Below, one piece after another: positions 1-11,744 of a DNA stretch of 64,000 nucleotides. Location of the stretch: contig NC_073627.1 in assembly GCF_029407905.1 (NCBI RefSeq), positions 134,553,697-134,617,696 on the forward strand, given 5' to 3'. The position numbers and the translations under genes were made by a program. This DNA is from Bubalus kerabau (Eukaryota > Chordata > Mammalia > Artiodactyla > Bovidae). The stretch's first letter is position 1. Each line of letters begins with the position of its first letter. A model generated the notes under the pieces. The model made no database searches. It was not told where the DNA came from and saw nothing but the letters and a program-made list of their open reading frames with translations.

Positions 1-1465
1 CCAGGCACGGTGACCAGACCCAGACAAACTAACTGGGGCCCACAGAACACCAGCCAGCCCCAGCAAGGAGCTGCCATGCTGGGCAGAGACCCGAGGCAGC
101 GGCTGGGTGGTAGGGGAAAGCCATGGATTGGCTGCCAGTGGGTGTCAGAACTCACCCCAAGATTCCCAGAGTGGGAAAGTAACAACCAGACTCATCACAG
201 AACCCTCACTCTCAGCAATGCCTGCTAGGAAGGCTTGGAAAGGAAGAGGCTGGCAGGAGAAAGCATTAGAGAATTAAATCTGAGTCAAAAGGAGTAAGAG
301 AAGCCTTCCCTTTCATCTAGTGGGGCAGTTCTAGAAACTTCTTCATCTCCTCTCTTCCTCTAGTCAGGCCAGTTAAGAACCCCCACCATACATTATTTTC
401 CTCTTGCTCCATGCTAAAGGCTGAGGCCATCCATCCCCACTCCCTTCCAATTTCCAAAATCAAAGATGGCAGTCAACCAGCAGCTGGATGTTAAACCCCC
501 TTCTCTCAAGACCCAGTTGGCTCCCAGCATCGGGCTGTGCAATCCTAACCCCTCAGCCCTGATGTAGCATCTTTGACCGAGTCCAACTGGGCTGCTGGTG
601 GTGATGAGCCTTCCCGATGGTCCACACTCCAATGAGGATGGTACCCCTGGCTCTTTGCAGAAAAGAGGCCTGGGCAACACAGAGCTATAGAGTCTCTGAG
701 GCCAGCTTTGAAAAATGAAAAAACCAAGAAGCTCAAACATCCCCATTAGTGTTTCTCTCTCGTTTCCCCATTAAATCAGAGAGAGAAACCAGTGTACCGT
801 GTCAATTCCTACTTTTAAAAACTGGGTTCAGCAGCCAAAAGCAGATAAGTATTGGTAACTGGCTACCCCAAAGGAGCTATTGAGGGGACCATTTCCCAAG
901 ACAGCCATCCCCTGTTTCCTGTTCTCTGGGGCAGGTGGGTTCAGCCTGGCCCTGAGCTTCCCAGGCCCCTGTCACCATGGGCATGGCCTCTGGCCAGCAG
1001 GAGGTGGCCTGGCCCCACCCAGCAGTGGGGTCTCCCTGGCCCTGTGGCTGGGCTGATCAAACAGCAAGAGAAGATCCAGGGCCGGAGCAGGCTATTAGCT
1101 CCTCTGAAGAGAACTCCCTTAATCGCATAAACTAACCACACTGTTTATTGTGCAAACTTGGACTGAAGCAGCCTCTCAGAAGGGGGTTCATAACAAGGGC
1201 TGTTAGTATTTATGGCTGACATCGCGGGTTCCTCGAGTCACTATAATGAGCCCATTGCAGCCTGAGTAGCTGCAACCTTCCAGCAGAAGCAAAGAGGAGG
1301 AGAAGGAAGCAGAGGGGAGACCGGATGGTGCCTGCCTTCCTGATCTGCACGGCAGGGTTCCTTCCAGTGGTGGAAGTGTCTGCTGAACACCTGCTGTGTA
1401 TGAGACATTCAGCTATGTGCTAGGGTATGGAGGTGGAGAAGGAAAACTCTTAGAGAACTCAGTTC
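1..1465. other. Unique non-coding sequence
   Basis: No recognisable exon, RNA gene or young repeat is visible. Short open frames are broken and lack homology I can recognise. Around 1370-1440 there is a weak resemblance to MIR or L2 ends, too decayed to call. The stretch 1060-1290 carries a compact group of transcription-factor-like motifs, listed separately. Confidence 0.5.
1134..1155. promoter_or_regulatory. RUNX/FOX/C-EBP-like motif cluster (candidate)
   Basis: Within 22 bp the plus strand reads AACCACA (reverse complement of the RUNX core TGTGGTT), then TGTTTAT (forkhead core), then ATTGTGCAA (C/EBP-like). The surrounding 200 bp lacks repeats I can recognise. Motif matching alone has a high false-positive rate, so this is only a candidate enhancer core. 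Confidence 0.22.
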
Positions 1466-2210
1466 CTGTCCCTGATGCTCAGTGAGGCCAAACAAACTGA
1501 AACATCAGAATTTGGAGCAGAATAATGTTTATTGCAGGGCCATGCAAGGAGAAGGGTGGCTCATGCCTCAAATCCTCAAACTCCTCTAAGGGTTTCAGCA
1601 GAGTGCTTTTAAAGGCAAGGTGAGGAAGGGGTGTGGTTAGTTGTTGCAAACTACTTGGTGTTAGAATCCTTTGTTCTTGTAGCTGTTCATGTATGTCAGG
1701 TCAACTGTAAATCTCAATAAAACAAATGTTATTCTCTGTTCTACAACTTTTTCTGTATATATAAATAGACTCATTAAAGGTTAGAGCCTTGAGAATAAGC
1801 TATTGTCTATATTTCAGGCTACAGGCAGTGTTCTTTTGCAACAGGTGCAGAGCCAGACTGACTAAGTACAAGCAATCAGTTCAGTTCCGTTCAGTTCAGT
1901 TGCTCGGTTGTGTCTGACTCTTTACGACCCCATGAATCGCAGCACTCCAGGCCTCCCTGTCCATCACCAGCTCCCGGAGTTCACTCAGACTCACGTCCAT
2001 CGAGTCAGTGATGCCATCCAGCCATCACATCCTCTGTCGTCCCCTTCTCCTCCTGCCCCCAATCCCTCCCAGCATCAGGGTCTTTTCCAATGAGTCAACT
2101 CTTCTCATGAGGTGGCCAAAGTATTGGAGTTTCAGCCTCAGCACAAGCAATAGAACAGATCTAATAAGGAGTCACATTTGTTCTTCCATATTACAAAACT
2201 ACCAAGGATC
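1466..2210 (-). mobile_element. Probable ERV LTR, split by a BovB insertion
   Basis: Read on the minus strand the segment has the layout of a retroviral LTR: a TTTAAAAG TATA-like box, then about 100 bases later CAATAAA (plus-strand positions 1528-1533 are its complement), followed by a U5-like tail ending near 1466. Resemblance is to bovine class II (ERVK-like) LTRs, from memory only. No gag, pol or env sequence adjoins it, so it is a solo or isolated LTR. The U3 part is interrupted by a BovB fragment at 1877-2142. The outer 5' boundary near 2210 is a guess. Confidence 0.5.
1877..2142 (-). mobile_element. RTE-BovB 3' fragment
   Basis: A 5'-truncated BovB (RTE clade LINE) in minus orientation. 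It ends at the family tail, the complement of the ACTGAACTGAACT repeats, and includes the segment encoding the extreme C-terminus of the BovB reverse transcriptase protein. A perfect 9-bp target-site duplication, ACAAGCAAT, lies at 1868-1876 and 2143-2151, so both boundaries are firm. Confidence 0.9.
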
Positions 2211-3055
2211 CAAGCAAATGAGTTCTAGGACAGGGGTGCTCCAGCTTTGGGCTCAATAGGCCCCTATTCTCTGGATCAGGGAGAATGAGCCAGAGCAGAA
2301 GTATATGGTTTCCAGCTGAAAAGTCTCAGTTTGGGGAAAACTGATGTGATTATTCTTTAAAAAAGTAGTGGGTGGCCATCATCCCCAGGGCCTCAGTTTC
2401 TTTCCTGAGAGGAGGCTTCATACTCTGAGCTCTTTTCCTGCAGTCTTTTGGACGGACAACTCCATATTGAAACCCTTAAAAGTCATTAGACTGAGCTGGT
2501 GTTGAGGAGGCAGTATGGGGCAGTGAGGAGACCTTGAGAGAATGCAGGGGTCTTCCAATCTCTTCAGAAGAACATATAGGATGATGGGATTCTTCGTGAG
2601 TGGCTGCCTGACAGCCACCCAGGGAAGGACTCTTTAGCACTGAAACCTGCTGCCCTGACTGGCCCCAGGACACTTAAGGCCTACATGGTCCAAAAGGAAT
2701 AGTCCACCCTGGCTCTAGGCCTGCCCTGCCAGTTCCATTGACTGTGACGTTGGGCAGAGCTCTTCTCTGGGCCTGCTTCCATGTTTGCACAAAGAAGGGT
2801 TTTGGCCAGACAAGAAGCTCTAACTTGGGCTAATGCAGCCTGACTGATTATAATGCCAGACATAGGACGTGTGTATGTATGGGGGCAAAAGCACCAAGGG
2901 AAGGTGCAATCCAAGGCCCCAGGCTGGGCTTCTGGGGCTCCAAGAACCACCAGAGTAAAGGCAATAGTGTATGGGTATATGTATATTTCTTGGCAAAGAG
3001 GGTCAGTAGCTTTCATCAGATTCTTAAAGAGCTCGTGACCAGTTAAGAACGACAG
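2211..3055. other. Unique non-coding sequence
   Basis: No gene or recognisable repeat is seen. The longest open frame (2681-3103, minus) runs into the SINE at 3056 and takes part of its sequence from it, so it is not a gene candidate. Confidence 0.5.
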
Positions 3056-3184
3056 TGGTGGTGGTTTAGTTGAGAGGTCATGTCCAACTCTTTGCGACCC
3101 CACGGACTACAGCCACCAAGCTCCTCTGTCCATAATGTTCTCCAGGCAGCAATACTGGAGTGGATTGCCATTTCTTTCTCCAAG
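3056..3184 (-). mobile_element. Bov-tA/Bov-A SINE, truncated
   Basis: Minus-strand copy with the diagnostic complements of GACTGAG-type tail, TTTGCGACCCCA and the CTCCAGGCA..AATACTGGAGTGG block. The tRNA-like head is missing, so the copy is truncated. Confidence 0.85.
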
Positions 3185-3409
3185 AACCATGGTGTTTAGA
3201 TCTAATTAAGGTTCTTTCCGTTTCTAAGTTTCTTGAGTTTTAAAACTTCTTTGCTTCCTTCAGATTCTCTTGCTGAGTATAAGCTCTAGATGGGACTGCT
3301 CTGAGGTCTCTGGAGTGCCAAGTGGGGACACATTCTGGGATGGAGTTAAAGGGATTCACCCAACACATGGTGGGTTTACATGGTACCGAATCGTAGGCAT
3401 GGCTTTTGG

Positions 3410-3720
3410 AGCTGCACAGGGTTGAGTTTGAATTTCTGCTTTCCTATTACAGTGATATATCTGTGAGTCTCAGTTTCCTCATTTGTAAAATTGGCATGAA
3501 AAGGGGCGATCCAAGCCTGTAAAAATAGGCAAATATGTAATAGGTCATTTATGGACAGTACACTAAGATCTCTGATAAAATAACCATTAACAGTATGTTT
3601 AGACTTTACAGCCACTCTGGAGTAGCATCTACATCAGAGAGTTGTCTTGAAGATTGTGTGTAATGATAAATATAAATTGCCTGGCATGGTGCAAGTGCCA
3701 ATAAATATTACCAGTCATGA
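3410..3720 (+). mobile_element. MIR (ancient SINE)
   Basis: Contains the MIR core phrase CAGTTTCCTCATTTGTAAAA, a decayed middle and the 3' part with GCCTGGCA followed by AATAAATATTA. Highly diverged, as expected for an insertion older than placental radiation. Confidence 0.7.
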
Positions 3721-5049
3721 TAATTACCATGTTTATCTCTGTGCCATGGTTTGCATCCTGGGCAAAGATTTTGCTCCTGTCCTCAGATGATATCTCTGAC
3801 TATAGGCACCTCCCCAAGTTTCCCTGTGATGCTATGTGTCAGGAGGAGTCCTTACATTTGAGGCCTTGATGGGAGCAGATGGACCTGAAGAAGATGGACC
3901 AGGATTCAGGCATCCAGCCAACCAACTAGAGGCCCAGAGGAGGGCCCTGCAGGGACATCAGACAAGTGGTTCAGAGGGTGCAGGGGCAGGCAGGGTCCAG
4001 GATCCTGCAGCAGTTGAGAGAGGAGTACAAGTGAATGCACCCTGAAGTTGGTCCTCGAGTGTTGATTGTGGCCAAAGGGAGATGAATAGGAGACCAGCAG
4101 GTGAACTCTGCTCCTGATTGCCACATGTTCCCAGATGCTGTGATTATTTCTCTTCAGGGAAGGCGCCGCAGAAGAAAATGCAATGCAAGTCAATGTGGGT
4201 GGATGAGCATTCTCCAAGAATAGAGAGGGCCTGATTCTGCCTGCAAATCTGTATTCTCAAAAGCCTCTCCCCATCCACTCTTTAATTAGAATGGAGCACA
4301 GCCTTGTGGAGGAGGCGAGCAGAGATGCTTAGAGAAGCTGGAAAGGCTCTCTCTGGTTCTCTGCATGAGAGTCAGATCCCCAGGGGTGAGGGATGAAGCA
4401 AAGTTTGGAATGAGGGGAAGTTGTTTGATGCATGGAGGCAATGAGAAAAAAAATCTATTAGTGGTGCTTTGAGTTCCTTAGAGAATGGTTCCTGAGGAAG
4501 CCAAGTAAACAACTTCCTGATACTGGAGATTTGTTAATTAAGCACTTGGAACAGGCTCTGGGGAAGGAAGGCAGACAACTATAGAGTCTGACTTCTGAGA
4601 GTCTTCCAACTTTGAGAGAGAAGGCAGTGCATCTCGGGGCCAGTGGCCCAAGGTTTCTCCCAGCCTGTGCGAGGACCCTGGCTGCTGTCAATGTAAGAGT
4701 TTGTGCTCATGGTTGGACCACATATGGGGCAGGACAGGGGAGAGGCTGAGCTGAGCATTTAGTGACAGGCACGGTGTGCTGCTTTCATCTTGATGTCCAT
4801 GAGCTCTGTGGCGTGCAGAGCTAGCAATATTTGACCTGTCCAGGGAAAAAGTCACTCAGGTATCACCCGAGTGGACCTTGGCAAGGATCGTCCTCACAGA
4901 TTTCTGAAACTTCTGCAGGAGTGCATCATCGCTTTGATTAAGCACAGGACACTGCTGAGTTTCTCTTTCAAAGTGTGCATACTCCTGAGAAAAGTAATGT
5001 ATTAACTCACTGTGTCTTCTGTAAAGAAAGTTGTTCAGAGCAGGGGTGC
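3721..5049. other. Unique non-coding sequence
   Basis: No gene, RNA or repeat was recognised. Purine-rich patches are present near 4290-4450. Open frames here are short and unremarkable. Confidence 0.5.
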
Positions 5050-5268
5050 CGTGTGCTGAGTTGCTTCAGTTGTGTCTGACTCTTTGTGACCCCATGGATT
5101 ATAGCCTGCCAGGGTCCTGTGTCCATGGGACTCTCCAGGCAAGAATACTAGAGTGGATTGCCATGCCCTCCTCCAGAGAATCTTTCTGACTCAGGATGGA
5201 ATTCACATCTCTTATGTCTCCTGCATTGGCAGGCGGGTTCCTTACCACTAGTCCCACCTGGGAAGTTC
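5050..5268 (-). mobile_element. Bov-tA SINE
   Basis: Near full-length minus-strand Bov-tA. From left to right it shows the Bov-A tail complement (CTTCAGTTGTGTCTGACTC), the central CTCCAGGCAAGAATACTAGAG block and the tRNA-derived head complement (GCAGGCGGGTTCCTTACCAC..CCACCTGGGAAG). Confidence 0.92.
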
Positions 5269-6899
5269 CTTGATTGAAGAAATGGGTCCTCAGAGGAGTG
5301 AATGATCAGGGGTCAAGGAAGGTGGGGGGGGGGGCTGCAAGTCACCACGCCACCCAGCCCAAGAGAACTGGGAAGATAGAGGAGTATGCCAGGACCACCC
5401 TCAGGCTGCCTGTCATCCTGCCCAGATGCCTGAGTAATGCCCCAGAAGGAGAAGCCCAAGTTTCTGGCGAGCAAACCAGGATGAACAGTTCCTTCTCTTC
5501 CCACCTCTCACCACCATTAGATGACAGCACCAGGCGTTCCACTCCCCGTCCCCACAAAGAGCTATGACAATAAATGCTTGGTAGATGGAATCATCCGGAG
5601 GAGTTACGTAGGGGAAGGAATCCTAGGAAGACCCTTGTAGAAGAGAGGATCCTTTCTGTGAAGGGAGTACATCCAGCCCACCTCCCACCCCATAACCCAA
5701 GTCTAAGGCTCATGGCCCTTCCCTAAAGAGAAAGCCCAGTCTTATCTCCAGACAACAAGTATAACTCGCTCTGGCTCCAGGCTTCCAGGAAATGCCCCTT
5801 CTCCATCAGGTAGAAACCAGCATCTCCAGTTCAGATGACAGAGCTACCCTTAGTGTCCCGTACCCAACACCACTTTCCATAGCTCCAAGTTGTGCAAAGC
5901 TGGATATGTTTGAAGACAAGGAGAAGCTCTCCTCTCCCCACATGGAAGACACAGGTGCACGGTCAAGGATGTGGCAAGGAGGCAGCTCCCAGGAAAAACA
6001 TATTTACCTCCTGAGTTAGATTCACCAACAGCCAGCAGGGCTATGCAGAGTCCTTGAGACAGAGGGGATTGATCAGTCTGAGAGGAGGATGGCAGCTGGG
6101 AAGCTTTTGCTGAAATCTGTGTTGGCTGCAGGCAATGTCCACAAAGTGGGGTCTAGCCCACTCACTGGGTTCCATTCCTTCAGTGAGCACCATGATGGAG
6201 CTCCCTGAGAAAAAGTGGGCAGGGGAAATGGAAAGGAGAAGGAAAAAGTAAGCACGGGGCTGAGGCTAGCAATGTTCTACCATCTCCTCGTCTCCTTTTT
6301 GCGTAGCCCCAGTCCAGGCTGTCCACCGCTGTCCTGGTGTTTCTAGCTGAGAAGCAGAAGAACTTTCTTCTGTTCCCACTTTTTCTCCCTACATCTAACT
6401 TTCCCAGCCTCAGCAAGCAGACTCAGCCTTCCCTCTGCCGTCTTTTTATTCCTCACAATGATTGAGTGATGTTAAGATGTTCATTTCCTTGGGAAAATAA
6501 GGAAACGGCCTCAGGGAACTTAGATAACTTGTCAAAAAGCAGGCTACCTGGAAAGATCAGAGTCAGGATGGTGAACACCCATTTGTTGACAAGAAGACTA
6601 GCCTATGTTTCCTCCAGTACAGTATACATTCGGGGAGGTCCTCCTATGGGGCCTCAACTAAATTTATCCTTCCAGATCTCTGCCCAGGTCTCACACTTGT
6701 CACTCACTTTGCTTTGATAACATATTGTTTATAGGTAAAGCTGGCCCTGCTCTCACCAGCAGACCTTTGCATCTACCAGAGTAAGAAGTGAAGATGTTCA
6801 GATCTGTAAGTGTCCCTCAGCAACTACTGCTTGTGGGAGACCTGCAGTGTGGGAAGCCCCCAGCTTACCTCAACTTGTCTCTGTTGCCCAAGTCTCAGA
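5269..6899. other. Unique non-coding sequence
   Basis: No gene or repeat was recognised. A run of ten G lies at about 5322-5331. The 97-aa (5274-5567) and 78-aa (6180-6416) frames show no domain or start context that I can support. Confidence 0.5.
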
Positions 6900-7770
6900 A
6901 GACTACATGAATCAAGAGAGGAGGAACCATTTCTGTGTGTGGATTTCCAGGGACTGTGAAATTAATAATGGACTCCTTCACCAAGCTGTTGCAAAGGGAC
7001 ATGAGTTTGTTCTTATGCTGGGGGTTAGTAGCTGCACATACATGCTAATTACTGGCCCAAAAAAGAGAGATACAACAATAACATGAGAACTGCATGTGTT
7101 AAAGGCTTTCTTCTTTCCCTCTAAAGACTGGATTCTGAGCATTGTAGCTTCAACAAACCTGTAAGAGACAAGGATAAGTGACAAGGGAAACAGGGAATAG
7201 AAAGTCCCCACAGTGGAGAGCATAGCTACACTGAATGTAGTATCAGCACATGACATCTTGATCATCAGTAGGATCTCACACAGGAAATCATCTACATTGT
7301 TGTTGCCACAAAGTGGCAGCTGGACAGTGAGGGATGACTGGAGCTAGGAGTTAGCCAAAACACTTAGCCACACTATGACCACTAGGAAGATACAGAGTTG
7401 CTGATGCATGATAGCTGGGTACCTGAAAGGCTTGCAGATGGCTTTGCAAGGACATCACAGCTAAGAGGATGTATTTGGTGGCTCCCAGGAAGTGAAACAC
7501 ACAAACTGGGTCACACGGCCTCCACAGGTGATAGACTTCTCTGGGGGCCAGAGGTTCAGCAGCAGTTGAGGGATGGTGGTAGAGCAGGAAGGAGAGGTTG
7601 TAAAGGAAGAAGTACATACGGTTGTCAAGATAAGGATCTCCTCTGGATACCCACTAGTAGTAGATGCAAGCAGCAGGCACTACTATGAGGAGTGGCATTT
7701 CCAACCAGGGATGGTAAGAGAAACCCAAGAGAACGAAAATATTTGAATTACTTGCGTTGCCTGCACTCAT
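6900..7770 (-). pseudogene. Olfactory receptor pseudogene
   Basis: Decayed single-exon seven-transmembrane odorant receptor gene. The family encodes receptors of olfactory neuron cilia that signal through Golf. Translated on the minus strand from an ATG at 7770 it reads MSAGNASNSN (an N-glycosylation sequon, as usual for the OR N-terminus) and then FVLLGFSYHPWLEMPL, the classic OR start of TM1. An in-frame TAG follows at 7654-7656, with several residues of TM1/loop missing. MYFFLYNLSFL (TM2) and FHFLGATKYILLAVMS (TM3) come next. A frameshift gives CKAICKPFRYPAIMH (a remnant of the MAYDRYVAIC region with the DRY lost), a TAG near 7330, CGNNNVDDFLCEI (ECL2), SCADTT, TM5, and KKAFNTCSSH (TM6 KAFSTCSSH signature). 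TM7 is reached only after another frameshift and NPLIY is degraded. At least two stops and two frameshifts make it non-functional. The CGNNNVD and HPWLEMP features suggest a family 2/13-like class II receptor. That assignment is inference. Confidence 0.88.
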
Positions 7771-7849
7771 CACTGATTTTGCTCTATTTGGTGGATTTAC
7801 ATCAAAGTGAAGATTTTCATTTCAGTATCAAGTATTTTTTTTTCATATA

Positions 7850-8100
7850 TATTTTTAAAATTTTAATTGGAGAATAATTAGTTTACAATAATGTGATGGC
7901 TTTTGCCATACATCAACATGAATTGGCCATAGACACTCACATGCCCCCTTCATCCTGAATGCCCCTCCCACCACCCTCCCCACCCCATCCCTCCAGGGAT
8001 GTCACAGAGCACCAGCTTTGAGTGCCCTGTGTTTTATGTATGGTAATGCATATATTTCAATGCTGTTCTCTCAAATCATCCCACCCTCTCCTTCTCCCAC
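7850..8100 (-). mobile_element. Ruminant L1 3' UTR fragment
   Basis: Minus-strand L1 3' end: the plus strand starts with a T-rich block (complement of the A tail), then TTTTAATTGGAGAATAATTAG and GCCATACATCAACATGAATT, and ends with a degraded complement of the polypurine tract (CCCACCCTCTCCTTCTCCCAC). Older and more diverged than the full-length L1 at 43384-50840. Confidence 0.75.
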
Positions 8101-8149
8101 TGATGGTTAATTTATTCAGTTAAATAAAGTGAGTTATGAAGGGAAAAAG

Positions 8150-10060
8150 TTAACCAAAGACTCCTTTCAACCTCGGAGACAAGAACCCTTTTAGTTCTTC
8201 AAGGTGCTGTGGACCATGCAGGTCAGAAGAAGGGCAGTCTTGTTAAAGCTATTAAGCAAATCCAAGATTGAATGATCAATATTGTTAAGATGTAAAATTT
8301 TTCCAACTGATTTATAGATTCAACATATTTACAATAAAATCCAAGCAGGCTTAAACAACAACAACAACAACAACATCAGAATTTGACAAACTGGTTCTAA
8401 ATTGATACAGAATTTCAAAGGATCTAACACAGCCAGAACAGTTTTGAAAAAGAAGCAAGTTGGGGGACTTACTTACCTGATTTCAAGACTTACTGCACAG
8501 CTGTGCTGCTCAACATTGCATAGTACCGAGTAAGAATAGCTATATATCAATGAAACAGAATAGAGAGTCAAGAAATAATACTCATACTTATATGTCCAAT
8601 TTATTTTCCACAGAGGTGGCAAGGCAAGTTGATGAATGAAAGAAAAATCTTTCAACAAACTGTGTTAGAACAACTAGAACTACTGAAGAGGAAAAAGAAA
8701 TGATCCTCCGTCCTTACCTCATACTAAACAGAAAATTAACCTGAAATGGATTATGAACCTAAGTGTAAGAGCTAAAACTATACAATTTTACAAAAACTCA
8801 TTGAAGAAGGGTTTCAAAACCTTGGATTAGGCAAGTGTTTCTTAGGACACAAAAAGCATACAGCAGTGGAGACATAATACAGTAAATTAAATTTTACCAG
8901 TTTTTTGCTCTTTGAAAAATATTTTATTAAGTGAGACTTCTCTGATGGTTGTGGTTAAGACTTTGAGATTTCAGTTCAGGGTTGAAAGTTCAATCCCTGG
9001 TCAAGAAACTAAGATCCCGCATGCCACATTGCATGGCCAGAGAAATAAAAATTTTTTAAATTAGATTGCATTTCAAAATACTTTTAAATAGAGATAAGTC
9101 ACAGGTAAGAAGGAAAATGTTCACAATACATATATCTGACAAAGAAATTGTATCATAAGTATATAAAGAACTCTACCAACTTAATGATAAGATAAATAAA
9201 TTAAAAACAGCAAAAGATTACACAGACACTGCTCTAAAGTGAACACACGAGAGTGCAGTAAGCACTTGGGAAGACTGATACTCAACAGGAGAGTGTAAAT
9301 TAAAACTACAATTTATTCATCAACAACCATCATAACTCATTCTAATGGCCAAAATTAAAGTGATAATAATAAATTTAAAAAATAAGGAGTGATAATACCA
9401 TGTGTTTGACAAGGATCTGGATCAACAATCTCTTGTATAATGTTGGTAGGTACGCAAAACAATACAACTACTTTGGCAAATAGTTTGACAGTTTCTTATA
9501 AAGTTAAACATATACTAACCATCAGAGACACCAACTTCACACTTGGGTATTTACCCAAGTTAAATGAAGACACATGTCCACATGAGGGCATGAGGATGTT
9601 CATAGTAGCTTTACTGATAATAGATCCAAACAGGAAACAACACAAGTGTCAATCAATAGGTGAACATTAAACAAATTGCAGTTTACCTGTGCTGTATGAT
9701 ATATTCAGCAGTAAAATAAATGATATAATGACAATATAAGTGGATCTCACTATATTCTGCTGTGTGAAATAAGCCAGACATGAAAGTGTATATATGGTAA
9801 AATTCCATTTATATCAAACTCTGGAAAACCACCCATCAATAGTGACAGCAGATTAGGGTTGCCTGTGGTTCATGGTGGGGATTGGCTATAACTAGACAAA
9901 AAGGAACAGCCTTTTGGGATGATAGAAACAGTCTATGTCTTGATGATTATGCAGATATATTCATGTGTATCTGTGAATATTTATGTTTTACTTATCAAAC
10001 TGAAATCTGAAATGAGTGCATTTTTATAGTATATAACTCATACCTTAATACATTTGCTAA
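8150..10060 (+). mobile_element. Old L1 (L1M-type) ORF2 and 3' UTR remnant
   Basis: Plus-strand remnant with degraded ORF2 C-terminal sequence followed by typical old L1 3' end phrases, for example GGTAAAATTCCATTTATAT and a late segment TGGATCTCACTATATTC. All frames are broken. Interrupted by a CHR SINE at 8934-9058. Contains (AAC)n at about 8355-8375. Confidence 0.75.
8934..9058 (+). mobile_element. CHR-type tRNA-Glu-derived SINE
   Basis: Reads GACTTCTCTGATGGTTGTGG, then AAGTTCAATCCCTGGTCAAG (B-box-like), then AAACTAAGATCCCGCATGCC and an A-rich tail. This order is typical of cetartiodactyl CHR-2 SINEs. Inserted into old L1. Confidence 0.75.
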
Positions 10061-10104
10061 AAGACAGCATATATCCAATCTTCTCTCACCTGCTTGCTAA
10101 TAAC

Positions 10105-10622
10105 CATAAACCGTAATGTCTCCCAATATGCTTATAATACAGTCCAAACTCCCTATCAAGTTCTACAAGGCCCTGCATGGGCTGATGCCATCTCTCACCA
10201 CTGTCCCCAAGCTCACTGTCCTCCAGGCTCACTGGCCTGCTGCCATTTCCCACCAAGGACCTTCCCTTGGGTAACCACTTCTGCCTGAAATGCTCTCTGA
10301 GCACCTATGTACCCCCTACCATCTGGCCCCACCCCCAGCAGTTCCCTGTAGGCGTGTACTTTCTCATGAGAAGACTTCCTTTACTCTCCCATTTAAATGC
10401 AGTCCCCTGATTACCTTTGCTCATGATATTCTTTTCCCACTTAGTCCTTATCATAACTTCTTTCTGTGAATTAATATGGTGTCTCCTTCTTAAGGAGACT
10501 GTAAAATCAGTCTAGACTGTAAAATCAAAATAAAGCCTAGTATGCTCTGTTCACTACTGAATCTCTAGCATCTAGCAAAGTCCCTGGCATGTAACAGATG
10601 TTCATAAATATTTGATGGATAA
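10105..10622 (+). mobile_element. L2 LINE 3' end
   Basis: Carries the L2 3' sequence: CCAAACTCC, then CTACAAGGCCCTGCATGG, a Pro/Ser/Thr-coloured CT-rich middle, and the end phrase CTAGCAAAGTCCCTGGCATG followed by CATAAATATTTGATGGATAA. An ancient non-LTR remnant. Confidence 0.8.
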
Positions 10623-11097
10623 ATCACTGAACCAGTAGTTTTTTCTCAGGGAGGACGTCATTGGGAATGAATGAAGCACTACAGTGGGGGCAGCATATGG
10701 CAGAGAAAGGACCAGCTTTGGATCTCACGTCCTGGCTCTTTCACTAGTGCACAAACCAGTTCTGATTCCGTAGGGCTGGGTGGACGTCCAGAAATCCTAA
10801 CATTTGACAAGGGCCCAAGGGTAATTCTGATGCTTAAGGTTTATGGAAATAGCTAGGTGAGCACATGTGCACATAGTCCCATAAACACAAGCAAATCCAT
10901 ATATAGAAATATTTGACCATTGCTGGTTTCAAAAAATGGGATCATATTTTCCTCACTTATCTGCATTGTGTTTTTTTTTCACTCAGCAATCCCTTGTGGA
11001 AGCCCCTCCAAGTCACTTGGTATAAGAGAAATATGACTTTTTTAAATAAATTTTAAAAAAACAGTAGAAGTATGTACTGCACTTATTTGAATTTGTA

Positions 11098-11185
11098 CTT
11101 TAAAAAAAATTTAATTGGAAGATAATTACAGTGCTGTGATGGTTTCTGCCATACATCACCATGATTAGCCACAGGTATACATCTT
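11098..11185 (-). mobile_element. L1 3' terminus fragment
   Basis: Short minus-strand copy of the ruminant L1 3' end: an A/T-rich tail, then TTTAATTGGAAGATAATTAC, TGCCATACATCACCATGATT and CCACAGGTATACAT, where the match stops. Confidence 0.7.
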
Positions 11186-11570
11186 TTTTTGTTTATTATT
11201 AATAATATACATAAAAGAACATAGGCAGTTTGGTTGTCCTTAGCACTATTCACCAACATTTTAAGTAGCCTTCCCTTTGTAGCACATGGTAGGACTGTCC
11301 TTTCTGGCTCACCTATGAATGGCCGAATGGCTGAAACATTTACTCAGCTGGAGCAAGACTCTCCAGAACTCTTTTTCCCTCTGTCAAAGCAGTTGACGAT
11401 ATTCAAGGTAGTTGTTGCTGCATCAACCGGGGTCTCTGAAAGACCATGAGGAGCAGAGTCCCATTTTGGCTTGAACTGGACATAAATGAAGAGCAAGCAA
11501 ATCCTTTCTATTGTTTTAAGCCACTGTGATTTTGGAATTGCTTATTCCACATCAACACCCAGCCTAGCTT
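11186..11570. mobile_element. Possible LTR-like remnant
   Basis: The end TATTGTTTTAAGCCACTGTGAT followed by TTTGGAATTGCTTATTCC resembles the 3' end of MaLR/ERVL-type LTRs. The rest is too diverged to place. Confidence 0.3.
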
Positions 11571-11744
11571 AAGGGAAACATGTTGCTGTACCAGAATGTA
11601 TTCAACCATTCTCTACTGATCGATGTGTGTTTCTAGTGTTTTTGCCACTAACCACAATATGCCAATAAACATCTTTTTATGTATATTCTCATACACTGGT
11701 ATGAACATGCACAAATAGAAAAAAATGTGAAAGACACGTTTTAG

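Larger units (their letters stand above)
10860..11740 (-). mobile_element. Old L1 3' UTR remnants, minus, interrupted
   Basis: Two pieces (about 10860-11036 and 11570-11740) resemble minus-strand L1M ends: AATGGGATCATATT.., TTTTTTTTCACTCAGCAAT, then CCATTCTCTACTGAT and GCCAATAAACATC. Between them sit an L1 3' fragment and an LTR-like piece. Confidence 0.5.

Noticed and set aside
985..1010. Possible CTCF site (CCAGCAGGAGGTGGC)
   Set aside because: Two mismatches at core positions of the motif; not strong enough to call.
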